From positions 558,001 to 622,000 of the forward strand of contig NZ_CAAHFH010000002.1 of NCBI RefSeq assembly GCF_900890705.1: a DNA stretch of 64,000 nucleotides, in the 5' to 3' direction. Below, piece after piece: positions 28,182 through 37,846 of this stretch. The position numbers were made by a program, and so were the translations under genes. The notes under the pieces were generated by a model. That model did not search any database. It was not told the origin of the DNA and worked only from the letters and a program-made list of their open reading frames with translations. Source of the DNA: Pontiella sulfatireligans. GTDB taxonomy: Bacteria; Verrucomicrobiota; Kiritimatiellia; Kiritimatiellales; Pontiellaceae. Position 1 is the first letter of the stretch. Every line of letters starts with the position of its first letter.

Positions 28182-29534
28182 TTAGACGTTAGTGAAGAAC
28201 TGGAAGCCATGATACGCTTCCTGACCGTGCTCGCCAAGGTCGAGACCCTTGAGCTCTTCTTCTTTGCTTACGCGGATGCCGACGGTGACCTTCAGAACGT
28301 AGAAGATCAGCAGGGCCGCCGGGAAGCAGACTGCACCATAGGCCAGAATGCCGATCGCCTGGGTAACAACGCTGAACTCCGAGCTAAAGATGCCCACGAA
28401 CAGTGTGCCGAGAATACCGCAGACGAGGTGGACGGTGGTTGCACCAACCGGATCGTCGAGCTTCAGACGATCGAAGGTCATTACAGAAACCACTGCAACC
28501 GCGCCGCAGATAAGGCCGATGAGGATGGAGGCCTTGACGGAAACCACGTCGGCTCCGGCCGTGATGCCCACCAGACCGGCGAGACAGCCGTTGAGCACCA
28601 TGGTCAGATCGGGCTGTTTCTGGATGATCCAGGAAGCAGCCATGGAGCCGATGATACCGGCGGCCGCGGCCAGACAGGTGGTGACGAGAACATAAGAGAC
28701 AGCCATCGGATCAGCAGACAGCACCGAACCGCCGTTGAAGCCGAACCAACCGAGCCACAGCAGGAATGCACCGATCGTCAGCAGGGGCATGTTATGGCCC
28801 ATGATGCCTTTAACCTTTCCGTTGACGAATTTGCCGATACGCGGGCCGATGACAATGATGCCTGCGAGTGCGCCCCATCCGCCTACGGAGTGTACGAGGG
28901 TGGAACCGGCGAAGTCGTGGAAGTCCATTTCAGCCAACCAGCCGCCGCCCCAGACCCAGGAACCGACAAACGGGTAAACCAGTGCAACGTAGATGGTGCA
29001 GAAGATCAGGAACGGCCCGAGTTTCACGCGCTCGGCAACAGCACCGGAAACGATGGTGGCCGCGGTGGCCGCGAACATGCCCTGGAACAGGAAGTCGGTC
29101 CAGTAGGTGTATCCCTCGTTGTAGCCTGTGGTCAAAACGGAGGGATCAGTTCCAATAAACAACGCAATCTTCGGCAGAATGCCGGTCGTCAGCCATTCAG
29201 CGGGATACATCAGGTTGAAGCCGATCAGCGTGTAGGTCAACAGCCCGATCGCCACGATGGCGGTGTTCTTAAACAGAATGTTGACCGTATTCTTCGCACG
29301 GGTCAGGCCGGTTTCCACCATGGCAAAGCCCAGGTGCATGATGAATACGAGAAAGATGGAAACCATCATCCAAGTGTTGTTAATGGTGAACATGGCGTCC
29401 GCGGCCGTGACTTCGGCTACAGCGGCTTCCACGACCGTAATTTCTTCCACGATATCTTGCGCCATCGTGGCCATCGGCAAAGCGACGGCGCAGAGAGCGA
29501 GCGCAAGCATCGTTGTTTTCATAATTTTATTCAT
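28182..29534 (-). CDS. amt: Ammonium transporter
   Basis: Membrane channel for ammonium. From the ATG behind AGGAGG the protein has 450 residues. It has a signal peptide (MKTTMLALALCAVALPMATMAQ), a linker, then eleven helices with MFTINNTWMMVSIFLVFIMHLGFAMVETGL, ...DFAGSTLVHSVGGWGALAG... (pore His) and the C-terminal GLDLGEHGQEAY tail that contacts GlnK. A 51-residue upstream extension in the frame lacks an RBS and was rejected. A sigma-54-type promoter lies about 65 bp upstream. Confidence 0.93.
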   Translation of the reverse strand: MNKIMKTTMLALALCAVALPMATMAQDIVEEITVVEAAVAEVTAADAMFTINNTWMMVSIFLVFIMHLGFAMVETGLTRAKNTVNILFKNTAIVAIGLLTYTLIGFNLMYPAEWLTTGILPKIALFIGTDPSVLTTGYNEGYTYWTDFLFQGMFAATAATIVSGAVAERVKLGPFLIFCTIYVALVYPFVGSWVWGGGWLAEMDFHDFAGSTLVHSVGGWGALAGIIVIGPRIGKFVNGKVKGIMGHNMPLLTIGAFLLWLGWFGFNGGSVLSADPMAVSYVLVTTCLAAAAGIIGSMAASWIIQKQPDLTMVLNGCLAGLVGITAGADVVSVKASILIGLICGAVAVVSVMTFDRLKLDDPVGATTVHLVCGILGTLFVGIFSSEFSVVTQAIGILAYGAVCFPAALLIFYVLKVTVGIRVSKEEELKGLDLGEHGQEAYHGFQFFTNV

Positions 29535-29598
29535 TAGCATCCTCCTACAAGTTACACAATCTATCGAACCACCCGCAGTGGTGGAACGGGTCTCTAAA

Positions 29599-29614
29599 TG
29601 CAGAAGGTGTGCCA
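29599..29614 (-). promoter_or_regulatory. Sigma-54-type -24/-12 promoter for amt-glnK
   Basis: On the minus strand TGGCACACCTTCTGCA places GG and GC with exactly 10 bases between them, close to the TGGCAC-N5-TTGCA consensus. It lies about 65 bp upstream of the amt start, which fits nitrogen-controlled expression. Confidence 0.6.
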
Positions 29615-30104
29615 TCGGAATGAGAGATCGGTAGTAGATTGCTAATGAACATCTAACAACTATTCTAACTAAACCGAAAACAACCATCGGTAGACATTTA
29701 TGTGCTTTTTTAGATGATTAATACATTTTTGAACCTTCGATTATCCAGGGAATTCCCCTTAATCAGGCTCGCCGTAGAATTTTGTGGCAACAGTCACTTG
29801 AGCTGCATTTTTTCAGACATGATTGAAAGCGGACAGCGACCAATTTTAACAGGATGGACATGATTTCTATCCAGTCGATCAAAACACGTGGGACTTGGCC
29901 TCGGAAGCAACAGGAATTTGCAGTGGAATCATGGGTAAACAAGCATTTCAGCATGCAGGGACTTTGAATCGACCAGATATTGTTCCCATTAAAAAGCCAT
30001 CCCGTTGATCCTGTCAAAAAAACAATCCATTCTCCGGATTGCGTCATACGACGCCATAAAAATCTACGAAAAACCCTTAATTGAAGCGAGTGGGATTTTT
30101 AGGC
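29615..30104. other. Non-coding stretch between amt and ptsP
   Basis: I see no supported gene. A 94-codon minus-strand frame at 29763-30047 is Cys-rich, lacks a good RBS and shows no recognisable domain. If amt is sigma-54 controlled, activator sites should lie in the first 150 bases, but I could not identify an inverted repeat there. Confidence 0.4.
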
Positions 30105-32381
30105 CTAGGCCTCTGTTTCAGGCACAAGACTGTGGTCGACTAGATAGGCTTCAATCTCACTGATTCGCCCGAAATCGAGCAGTGAGTTGGCGATTTCCTC
30201 GGCGTCTTCGATCTTGATCCCGCTAACCAGACGCTGCACGGTTGGCGCGTTGACCATGTCGATGCTGAAATTTCTCAATCCGACGCCTAGCAGGAACGGA
30301 AGCATGCGCGGATCGGCCGAAAGGTCGCCGCAAATCGATACATCCTTCTCGTGGGTGATGCCCGCCGAAACAATGCGGTTGATCGCCCGGAGAATGGCTG
30401 GGTGATGGGCCAGATAGAGCTTGGAAACCTGCTCGTTGGTCCGGTCTACGGCCAGCATGTACTGGATCAGATCGTTCGACCCGATCGAAAGGAAGTCTGC
30501 TTCCTGCGCCAACTCATCCGCCACCTCGACCGCGGAAGGCAGCTCCATCATTACGCCGAGTTCGGTTTCGCGGCTGAACGGAACGCCCTCGCGCTCCAGC
30601 TCGTCCATGCACTCATAAACGATATCCCTCGCTGCTACAAAATCGTCTACGGACGAGATCAGCGGGAACATGATCCGCGATCCGCCGCCAGCGCCGGCCC
30701 GCAGAAAGGCGCGCAGCTGGTGGCAGAAGATGTCTTTGTTCTGCAGCGAAAACCGGATGGCGCGCATGCCGAGAAACGGATTGGCCTCGGTCACGTTTGA
30801 GTAGTAAGAAAGCATCTTGTCGCCGCCGATATCCAAAGTCCGGAACGTCACGCGCCGTCCATCCATCTGGTCGACCAGCTTTTTATAAATGGCGAACTGC
30901 TCTTCTTCCGTAGGGAAGTCGTTGCGAACAATAAATGGAAATTCGGAGCGGTAGAGACCGACGCCCTCGGCCTTGAACCGGCGAGCCGGAGGCAGGTCGC
31001 TCAATAAATTGATGTTGGCAAAGATGTGTACGCGTTCACCGCATTTGGTGACGGTTTGCTCTTCCATGTCGGAGGCGTTGTGCAACGCCTTCCACGCTTC
31101 ATCGAGCCCGCGGTACTTTGCATAAACCTCGGAGCTCGGGCGCAAATAGATGATGCCCTGCTCGGCATCCATCAGCAGCTCTTCACCGTCGGGAATCCCG
31201 TCGGCCAGTTCACGGCTGACCGCCACCATCGGAATGCCGAGCGAACGGCAGATGATTGCGTTGTGCGAAGTCACCCCGCTGCTGACGATGAAGCCCTCCA
31301 CGTTTTCCGCAGAAAGCTTGAGAATGTCGGAGGGCAGCAGCTCGTGGGCGATGATGATCTGGCCGCGGTAGTCGCATTCATCCGCTTGCTCGTTCAGCAG
31401 GTTGCGTATCAGGCGGTTACCCAAGTCCTTAACATCAAGCACCTTTTCGCGAATAAGGGGCATCTTGCTCTTCGAGAAGATCTCCACATATTCGTTGACC
31501 ACGATTGAAATCGCCTTCAGTGCCGGAATGTCGGTCTGAATCAGGTCTGCAATGCGTCCGGCAAACTGCTTGTCCTCGAGAATCAGCAGATGCGCGCTGA
31601 AAATGAGCACGGCCACATCGGCCAGCTTTTCGCTGGTCTGCACCTGCAGTTTGTCAATCTGGCGGGCGGTTTTCTTGATCGCCTCTTCAAAGTCCGCCGC
31701 CGTATGCGGGGGTGCGTCCGGATCGGGAAGCAAACAGCTTTCGCTCTGTCCTGAATCGAGCGTAAACGCCCGGCCGCGTGCAGTGCCGGTGCTTGCAGAA
31801 CGGCCGCGGATAATGCTTTCCGTTGTCGGTTTCTTCACTGAAGCAACAGCTGGCGCACTAGCCTCTAAACGCGCCTCGCTCAGCAGTTGCACGTTCTCGA
31901 TCATGGTGGCCAGCTGCGCGGCGATCGCCCGCAAAGCCTTTACGTCGTTCGGGGTAAAATAGTTGGTTTCCTTTGCTTGAACCACCAGCACGCCGATGCG
32001 TCGCAGCCCGCGCAGGATCGGCACCGCAAGGAACGCCTCATACTCTTCTTCGTGGATGCCCGGGAAAAACTTGTACGACGAACTCTTCGAAGCCGTGCCC
32101 ACGCAAATCGGACGCAACTCGCGGATCGCCCGGCCGGTGATCCCCTCGCCCAGCTTCAGCTTCACTTGGCCAATGGCACTGCGGTCCAGCCCCTGAGTGG
32201 CCCGCAAAATCAGCTTTTTTTCTTCCTCGTCATAAATGTAGACCGAGCAGACATCCGCCATCATATGCTTCGCCACCGACGTCACCACGCTTTGCATCAG
32301 CTCTTTGCGGTTCCCGCCCTCTTCGGCGAGCGATATCAACTCGGCAATATCGCAAACTAGATCTACATTTCTCTTTTTCAT
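30105..32381 (-). CDS. ptsP: Nitrogen-type PEP-protein phosphotransferase with GAF domain (EI-Ntr)
   Basis: First phosphotransfer step of the nitrogen PTS. From the ATG at 32381 it has 758 residues; a TTG nine bases upstream is in frame but less likely. The order is GAF domain (about 10-165), EI N-terminal helices, then the phosphohistidine domain GFIVSSGVTSHNAIICRSLGIP with H at about 373. The PEP-binding barrel follows with LYRSEFPF, FRTLDIGGDKMLSYY, IGSNDLIQYMLAVDR and active-site Cys in ICGDLSADPRMLPFLLG. The GAF domain may sense glutamine or 2-oxoglutarate. Its neighbours Amt and P-II fit a nitrogen role; no HPr or EIIA is in view. Confidence 0.9.
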   Translation of the reverse strand: MKKRNVDLVCDIAELISLAEEGGNRKELMQSVVTSVAKHMMADVCSVYIYDEEEKKLILRATQGLDRSAIGQVKLKLGEGITGRAIRELRPICVGTASKSSSYKFFPGIHEEEYEAFLAVPILRGLRRIGVLVVQAKETNYFTPNDVKALRAIAAQLATMIENVQLLSEARLEASAPAVASVKKPTTESIIRGRSASTGTARGRAFTLDSGQSESCLLPDPDAPPHTAADFEEAIKKTARQIDKLQVQTSEKLADVAVLIFSAHLLILEDKQFAGRIADLIQTDIPALKAISIVVNEYVEIFSKSKMPLIREKVLDVKDLGNRLIRNLLNEQADECDYRGQIIIAHELLPSDILKLSAENVEGFIVSSGVTSHNAIICRSLGIPMVAVSRELADGIPDGEELLMDAEQGIIYLRPSSEVYAKYRGLDEAWKALHNASDMEEQTVTKCGERVHIFANINLLSDLPPARRFKAEGVGLYRSEFPFIVRNDFPTEEEQFAIYKKLVDQMDGRRVTFRTLDIGGDKMLSYYSNVTEANPFLGMRAIRFSLQNKDIFCHQLRAFLRAGAGGGSRIMFPLISSVDDFVAARDIVYECMDELEREGVPFSRETELGVMMELPSAVEVADELAQEADFLSIGSNDLIQYMLAVDRTNEQVSKLYLAHHPAILRAINRIVSAGITHEKDVSICGDLSADPRMLPFLLGVGLRNFSIDMVNAPTVQRLVSGIKIEDAEEIANSLLDFGRISEIEAYLVDHSLVPETEA

Positions 32382-32521
32382 GGCATCCAATTGTACAGAA
32401 TCAGGAACACCATATAGAGCATTCTGTCTGGTGTCAAAAGCTAGAGATAATCCAATTTCCGAATCGACCTCGCAAACGGGCTGCCCTACTATTTTGCCTC
32501 AAATTAATAGTTGGAAAATCT

Positions 32522-35500
32522 ATGAACGCACCTTCCGCAAAAACGCTGCTTGAAATCTACCGTCCCATGGTTGCCTCGCGCTACACCGACCAGTTGCAAT
32601 CGGCCGCCGCGCAACGGGGCGAAGTCTTTTTTTACATCCCCTCATCAGGCCACGAAGCCAGCGCCGCGCTCGCGCCGCATCTCATCGAGGCCGACTGGTT
32701 GCACCTGCACTACCGCGACCGCGCCCTCGCCTACGCCCGCGGCGTCTCCTACAAAACCGTGTTCTACGGCCTTTTCAGCAAAGCCGAATCCAACTCCGCC
32801 GGCCGGCGCATGCCCGCGTTCCCCTGCGACCCCGCGCTGAACATCATGAGCACCCCGACCCTCGTCGGCAACAACGTCCTGCAGGCTGTCGGCGCAGCCG
32901 CCACAATCAAAAACAATGACGGTGCGCCCTTCGTGCTCGTCTCCATCGGCGACGGCGCCACCCAGCAGGGCGACTTCTACGAAGCCGTCGCCGAAGCCGT
33001 GCGCTCCAACCTGCCCGTGCTGTTCCTCGTGGAAGACAACCGCTTCGCGCTCTCCACCGTCACCAAGGGCAACACCTTCTATTCCCTCCCCGAAGGCGAG
33101 GCCGAAACCTTCTACGGCCTGCCGATCCAGCGCGTCGACGGCTCCGACACAGCGGCAACCTACAGCACCTTTGAAGGCGTCGTTTCCAAGCTGCGGGAAA
33201 CCCGCGGCCCGCAAATCGTCGTCCTCAACGTCGAACGGCTCGAAAGCCACACCAACGCCGACGACCAATCCGCCTACCGCACCGAAGCCGACCTCAAAAA
33301 CGCCACCGAAAACGCCGACCCCTGCGCCAAACTGCACGACTACATGCTCGCCAACGGCGTCGATGCCGCGGCCGTCAAGGCCGTGGAAGACGAAGTGAAG
33401 GAACAGGTCGACGCCGCCTTCCACACCGCCCGCAAAGGCACCACGCCCAAACCCGTCTTCGATGCCAAAAAGCCTTTGCCGGAACAACGCGAAGAATATC
33501 TCGGCACCGCCGACAACCGCAGCCTCAGCATGCTCGAAGCCATGCGCGAAACCCTCAAGGCACGGCTGGCCAAAGACAGCAAGACCACGTTGCTCGGACA
33601 GGACATTGAAGATCCGAAAGGCGATGTATTCGGCCTGACGCGCGGGCTCAGCCAAGCCTTCCCGGAGCAGGTCAGCAACGCCGCTCTGGCGGAATCGACC
33701 ATTCTCGGCATCTCCACCGGCCAGGCCCTCGCGGGTGGACGCCCCGTCGCTTTCATGCAGTTTTCCGATTTCCTGCCGGTCGCCTACAACCACATCCTTT
33801 CCGAAATCGGAGCGATGCACTGGCGCACCAACGGCCAATGGGAATCGCCCGTGCTGATCATGTCGATCGCCGGCGCCTACCGCCCCGGCCTCGGCCCCTA
33901 CCATGCCCAAACCATGGAATCGATTTGTGCCCACGTGCCCGGCGTTGACGTCTTTATGCCGTCGACCGCCGCCGATGCCGCCGGCCTGCTTAACGCCATC
34001 GCCGAATCCGGCCGGCCCTCCGTCTTCCTGTTCCCGAAGAGCCTGATCAACGACCGCTCAAACACCACCTCCACCGATGTTGAACAGCAGTATGTGCCCA
34101 TCGGCAAGGCGCGTATCGCGCGCGCCGGACAGGACATCACCCTCGTCAGCTGGGGCGGCGCCATGCCGGTGTGCGAACGTACCGCCGAAGCGCTGGCCGA
34201 GGTCGGCATCAATGCCGAAGTCATCGACCTGCGCACCATCTTCCCGTGGGACGAAGAAGCCGTACTCGCTTCCGCAAAGAAAACCGGCAAGCTCATCGTT
34301 GTCCACGAAGACAACCAGACCGCCGGCATGGGCGGAGAAATCGTCGCCGCCATCGCCGAAAAAGCCGGCGACGCCGTGCAGTTTGCCCGCGTCACCCGTC
34401 CGGACACCTACATTCCCTACGACTTTTCCTGCCAGATCGAAGTGATGCCCTCCTACAAGCGCACGCTCGAAAAATGTTGCGAGATGCTCGAAGTGAGCAT
34501 CCACTGGAACAAGCCCGTCGAAGAAGAAGCCGGAACCGTCATCGTCAAAGCAATCGGCTCCAGCCCCTCCGATGAAACCATCACCGTCGCCAACCTGCTC
34601 GTCAGCAAAGGCGACGCCATTGCCGAAGGCGATCTGATTGCCTCGGTCGAGGCCGACAAAGCCTCAATGGACATCTCCTCGCCCGTCAGCGGCACCATTG
34701 CCGAACTGCTCATCGAAGAAGGCGATGTGCTGACCGTCGGCACTCCGATGGTTAAGATTGCATCCGACGAGGCCGCCCAGCTCAAGCCGCTCACCAAAGA
34801 AGAACCCGGTATACCAATTATGAAACGCCGCCGGATTACGGAAGCGGTCGAGGTAGTCCAGCCAAGCGGGCCCTGTGAACACAAGCCGATCTATATCTCC
34901 AACATCACCACCGTTTTCGGTTCGCGCCACCTGACCAACGACGAATTGCTACAGGGCCATGGCGAATGGGATTCCGACGCCATCCGCAAACGTACCGGCA
35001 TCGAAAACCGCTACTGGATAGCCGGCGATGAAAGTGTGCTGACCCTCGCAGTCGATGCCACCAAGCAGTTGCTTGAAAAAGAAAACCTTCAGATTTCCGA
35101 CATCGGTGCGATTATCTGCTCCAGTGGCACACCTCTGGCGATGACGCCGTCACTGGCATGTAGCGTTCTGCATAAACTCAACCCGACCAAGGGAGAAGTG
35201 GCCATGCAGGCACACGACGTGAATGCAGCCTGCTCGGGCTACATGTATGGCCTGCAATCGGCCTTCGACTTCCTAACCAATGCGCCTGAGAAAAAGGTGA
35301 TTGTCATCACCGCCGAAACGCTTTCGCCAATGGTTAACCACGACGACCAGAAAACAATGGCACTTTTCGGCGATGCCGCCACCGCCTCACTGATCAGTTG
35401 CGAACAGCGCCCGGGCAATATTTGTGCAAAACTCAACCGCCCGTTCCTTTCTGCCACCGGCGTCGATTCGAAGGTGCTCTATGTTCCGAACATGGGTAGC

Positions 35501-35848
35501 GGCGAAGTAATCGAGATGGAAGGTCTCACGGTTTTCAAGCTAGCCGTGCGCAAAATGATCGAGATGCTCGACAACGCCTGCAAGGAGCGCGGTATCATCG
35601 TCGAGGATCTCGACATGATTGTTCCACACCAAGCCAACGAGCGCATCATCGAAGCGATCCGTAAAACGATCAAGTGCCCTCCTGAAAAAATGTTCAACCA
35701 TATCCGCAAATACGGCAACACGTCATCGAACACCATCCCGATTGCATTGACGGAACTGATGCCCGAAACCAACCCCGACGCACTCGTCGGCCTAACGGCC
35801 TTCGGTGGTGGCTTCACCTTCGGCGCGGCAGTGATCGAAAAGGTTTAG
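32522..35848 (+). CDS. Fusion of 2-oxoacid dehydrogenase E1 alpha, E1 beta, lipoyl domain and KAS III
   Basis: 1108 residues. About 1-320 form an E1 alpha subunit of branched-chain or pyruvate dehydrogenase type, with ThDP motif GDG (143-145) in SIGDGATQQGDFYEAVAEA. About 335-660 form E1 beta (LLGQDIEDPKGDVFGLTRGL, MQFSDFLPVAYNHI, IDLRTIFPWDEEAVL). About 670-755 is a lipoyl domain with EADKASMD, lipoyl Lys K713. From 786 to the end is a KAS III/FabH-like domain with C904 (NAACSGY), H1036 (VPHQAN) and N1066 (YGNTSS). No E2 acyltransferase or E3 is fused or adjacent. I infer that an acyl group made from a 2-oxoacid is carried on lipoate to the KAS III cysteine to prime chain synthesis; this transfer is hypothetical. 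Confidence 0.9.
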   Translation: MNAPSAKTLLEIYRPMVASRYTDQLQSAAAQRGEVFFYIPSSGHEASAALAPHLIEADWLHLHYRDRALAYARGVSYKTVFYGLFSKAESNSAGRRMPAFPCDPALNIMSTPTLVGNNVLQAVGAAATIKNNDGAPFVLVSIGDGATQQGDFYEAVAEAVRSNLPVLFLVEDNRFALSTVTKGNTFYSLPEGEAETFYGLPIQRVDGSDTAATYSTFEGVVSKLRETRGPQIVVLNVERLESHTNADDQSAYRTEADLKNATENADPCAKLHDYMLANGVDAAAVKAVEDEVKEQVDAAFHTARKGTTPKPVFDAKKPLPEQREEYLGTADNRSLSMLEAMRETLKARLAKDSKTTLLGQDIEDPKGDVFGLTRGLSQAFPEQVSNAALAESTILGISTGQALAGGRPVAFMQFSDFLPVAYNHILSEIGAMHWRTNGQWESPVLIMSIAGAYRPGLGPYHAQTMESICAHVPGVDVFMPSTAADAAGLLNAIAESGRPSVFLFPKSLINDRSNTTSTDVEQQYVPIGKARIARAGQDITLVSWGGAMPVCERTAEALAEVGINAEVIDLRTIFPWDEEAVLASAKKTGKLIVVHEDNQTAGMGGEIVAAIAEKAGDAVQFARVTRPDTYIPYDFSCQIEVMPSYKRTLEKCCEMLEVSIHWNKPVEEEAGTVIVKAIGSSPSDETITVANLLVSKGDAIAEGDLIASVEADKASMDISSPVSGTIAELLIEEGDVLTVGTPMVKIASDEAAQLKPLTKEEPGIPIMKRRRITEAVEVVQPSGPCEHKPIYISNITTVFGSRHLTNDELLQGHGEWDSDAIRKRTGIENRYWIAGDESVLTLAVDATKQLLEKENLQISDIGAIICSSGTPLAMTPSLACSVLHKLNPTKGEVAMQAHDVNAACSGYMYGLQSAFDFLTNAPEKKVIVITAETLSPMVNHDDQKTMALFGDAATASLISCEQRPGNICAKLNRPFLSATGVDSKVLYVPNMGSGEVIEMEGLTVFKLAVRKMIEMLDNACKERGIIVEDLDMIVPHQANERIIEAIRKTIKCPPEKMFNHIRKYGNTSSNTIPIALTELMPETNPDALVGLTAFGGGFTFGAAVIEKV

Positions 35849-35933
35849 AACCATCACGGGCGGAAAGGCGTCCACACAAGCAATCAGGTTTTCGCTTCCT
35901 GGCCAACAGGTGATGCGGTCGGAGAGCAGAAAA

Positions 35934-36596
35934 ATGAAACATCTCATCATGCGTTCCATCGCGATCGCAGCCCTATTCGCAAACACCGCAAGCCACGCTT
36001 GGGACAACAGCGACAATAAAGTCTGGTTGGAGGGAGCTGTGAAATGGACGCTCTCCGACACACTGTCGCTTAAGCTGTCGGAAAAAATCCGCTACAAGCA
36101 GGACGGGTTTGAATTTTATTATCGTCACACCGACACCAGCATCACGTGGAAATTCATACCCAACTGGACGCTCACTCCCGCCTTCCGCTATGCCAGCGCC
36201 AAAAGCGACGGCGACACAAGCTCCACACCGATCTGGCACCTAAACCTGCACAACAAGGCCACGGTTAAAGGGTTGGACTTTAACAGCCGGATGCGTTTGA
36301 TGTACTCCGACCTCAACCATGCCCACGACCGGACCGACCTCCGGCCCAAACTCTCTGTGCTCCCTTCCAAGGGTTGGAAAAGCTGGAAGTTGAAGCCGTT
36401 CATCGAGGATGAAATCATGATCAACCTGAATGACGGACGGCTCTACCGCAACCGGCTTAGCTTGGGCATAAAGTTCAGTCCACTGAAGAGGCTGTCGCTC
36501 TCCTCGTTCATCATGCAGGAGATGACCGAAAAAAGCTCAAGAGACGACTGGTCCGAAAGCTACAACCTAGGAGCATCGGCGCGCATCAACTTGTAG
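35934..36596 (+). CDS. DUF2490-like outer membrane beta-barrel protein
   Basis: 220 residues from the ATG after GGAGAG. A signal peptide covers about 1-22 (ending NTASHA). The rest alternates short hydrophobic and polar strands, with repeated ...LTPAFRYAS, FNSRMRLMYSDLN, LKPFIEDEIMINLNDGRLYRNRLSLGIKF and a terminal ASARINL ending in an outer-membrane beta-signal-like residue. This pattern fits DUF2490 family barrels of unknown function. It may belong to the transcript of the preceding fusion gene, 85 bp away. Confidence 0.65.
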   Translation: MKHLIMRSIAIAALFANTASHAWDNSDNKVWLEGAVKWTLSDTLSLKLSEKIRYKQDGFEFYYRHTDTSITWKFIPNWTLTPAFRYASAKSDGDTSSTPIWHLNLHNKATVKGLDFNSRMRLMYSDLNHAHDRTDLRPKLSVLPSKGWKSWKLKPFIEDEIMINLNDGRLYRNRLSLGIKFSPLKRLSLSSFIMQEMTEKSSRDDWSESYNLGASARINL

Positions 36597-36610
36597 GAAA
36601 AGCGAATCCG

Positions 36611-37711
36611 TTAGACGTTGAACAAGAATTCGATTATGTCGCCGTCTTTGACGATGTATTCCTTGCCTTCGGTGCGGAGCAACCCGGCCTCGCGGCAGCG
36701 GACTTCGCCTCCCTTTTCAACGTAGTCATCATAGGCCATCACCTGCGCGCGGATAAAGCCGCGTTCAAAGTCGGTATGAATAACGCCGGCGGCCTTCGGT
36801 GCGGTGTCACCGCGGTAGATGGTCCACGCGCGGCTTTCCTTAGGGCCCTGGGTCAAATAGCTGATAAGGCCGAGCGTGTGGTAGCCGGTGTGAACAATCT
36901 GGTCGAGGCCGCTTTCCTTCACGCCGAATTCATTCAGGAATTCTTCGCGCTCTTCGTCGGTCATGCCGTTGAGGTCTTCTTCCATCTTGGCGCAGATTTT
37001 CACCACATCTGAGTCGCGCTCGGCGGCATAGGCTTTAACGGCCTTCACGTAGTCGTTGTCTTCGAGCAGGCCGTCTTCGTCAACGTTGCAGCAGTAGATC
37101 ACCTTTTTGTCGGTCAGAAACTGCGACTCCTTGAAGATAATCTTGCCCTGCTCGGAATCCTTGGCTTCAAACTTGTAGGCCATGCGGCCTTCGCCCAAGT
37201 GGCTCAGCAACGCCTCGAAAGCAGGAAGCGTGGCGGCAATTGCCTTATCCGCCCGCGCAGCCTTTTGCACCCGGCCCAAGCGGTTTTCCATCATCTGGAA
37301 GTCGGCAATGATCAGCTCGGCTTCAATGATCTCGATATCGCGGATCGGATTGATGTCGCCGTCAACGTGCACCACGTTGTCGTCGTCGAAACAACGCACC
37401 ACTTGAAGAATGGCATCGGTTTCGCGAATGTTGGTGAGAAACTTGTTTCCGAGGCCTTCGCCTTGGCTGGCGCCTTTCACGAGGCCGGCGATGTCGACAA
37501 AGTCGACCGTGGCATGGATGATTTTCTGAGAGCTGGCAATTTCAGCCAGCTTCTCGAGACGCTTGTCGGGAACCGGAACCACGGCCTTGTTCGGCTCGAT
37601 GGTGCAGAACGGATAGTTCGCCGCCTCCGCATTCTGTTCGCGCGTCAACGCGTTAAAGATGGTTGATTTCCCAACGTTTGGAAGTCCGACAATACCTACA
37701 CTTAATCCCAT
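36611..37711 (-). CDS. ychF: Obg-like ATPase YchF
   Basis: Universal translation-associated P-loop ATPase. 366 residues with P-loop GLPNVGKST (9-17), switch region [41 protein letters not shown], a helical coiled-coil insert, NVDEDGL in place of the NKxD base motif, and the C-terminal TGS domain ([38 protein letters not shown]). Length and motifs are standard. Confidence 0.96.
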   Translation of the reverse strand: MGLSVGIVGLPNVGKSTIFNALTREQNAEAANYPFCTIEPNKAVVPVPDKRLEKLAEIASSQKIIHATVDFVDIAGLVKGASQGEGLGNKFLTNIRETDAILQVVRCFDDDNVVHVDGDINPIRDIEIIEAELIIADFQMMENRLGRVQKAARADKAIAATLPAFEALLSHLGEGRMAYKFEAKDSEQGKIIFKESQFLTDKKVIYCCNVDEDGLLEDNDYVKAVKAYAAERDSDVVKICAKMEEDLNGMTDEEREEFLNEFGVKESGLDQIVHTGYHTLGLISYLTQGPKESRAWTIYRGDTAPKAAGVIHTDFERGFIRAQVMAYDDYVEKGGEVRCREAGLLRTEGKEYIVKDGDIIEFLFNV

Positions 37712-37745
37712 TTCATACCTCTTGAATCTCTAAATCCGAATAAAT

Positions 37746-37841
37746 AAATCCTAAACAAATCCCAAGACAAAATGTCAAAACAGATCCCTGCACCAGCTGT
37801 TTTGAATTTCAAATTTGGTCTTTTGGAGTTGTTTAGGATTT
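37746..37841. repeat. Inverted repeat between ychF and fabI
   Basis: AAATCCTAAACAA pairs with TTGTTTAGGATTT across about 70 bases, with a partial inner pairing of AAGACAAAATGTCAAAACA and the GTTTTGA...GGTCTTTTGG words. It lies downstream of fabI and upstream of ychF, which are both read on the minus strand. Confidence 0.55.
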
Positions 37842-37846
37842 AGTGC

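Noticed and set aside
29763..30047. 94-codon minus-strand gene between amt and ptsP
   Set aside because: No RBS, Cys-rich low-plausibility sequence, no domain; kept as intergenic.
32645..33934. Long minus-strand open frame opposite the E1-lipoyl-KAS III gene
   Set aside because: Gly-rich low-complexity translation with no domain; antisense shadow.
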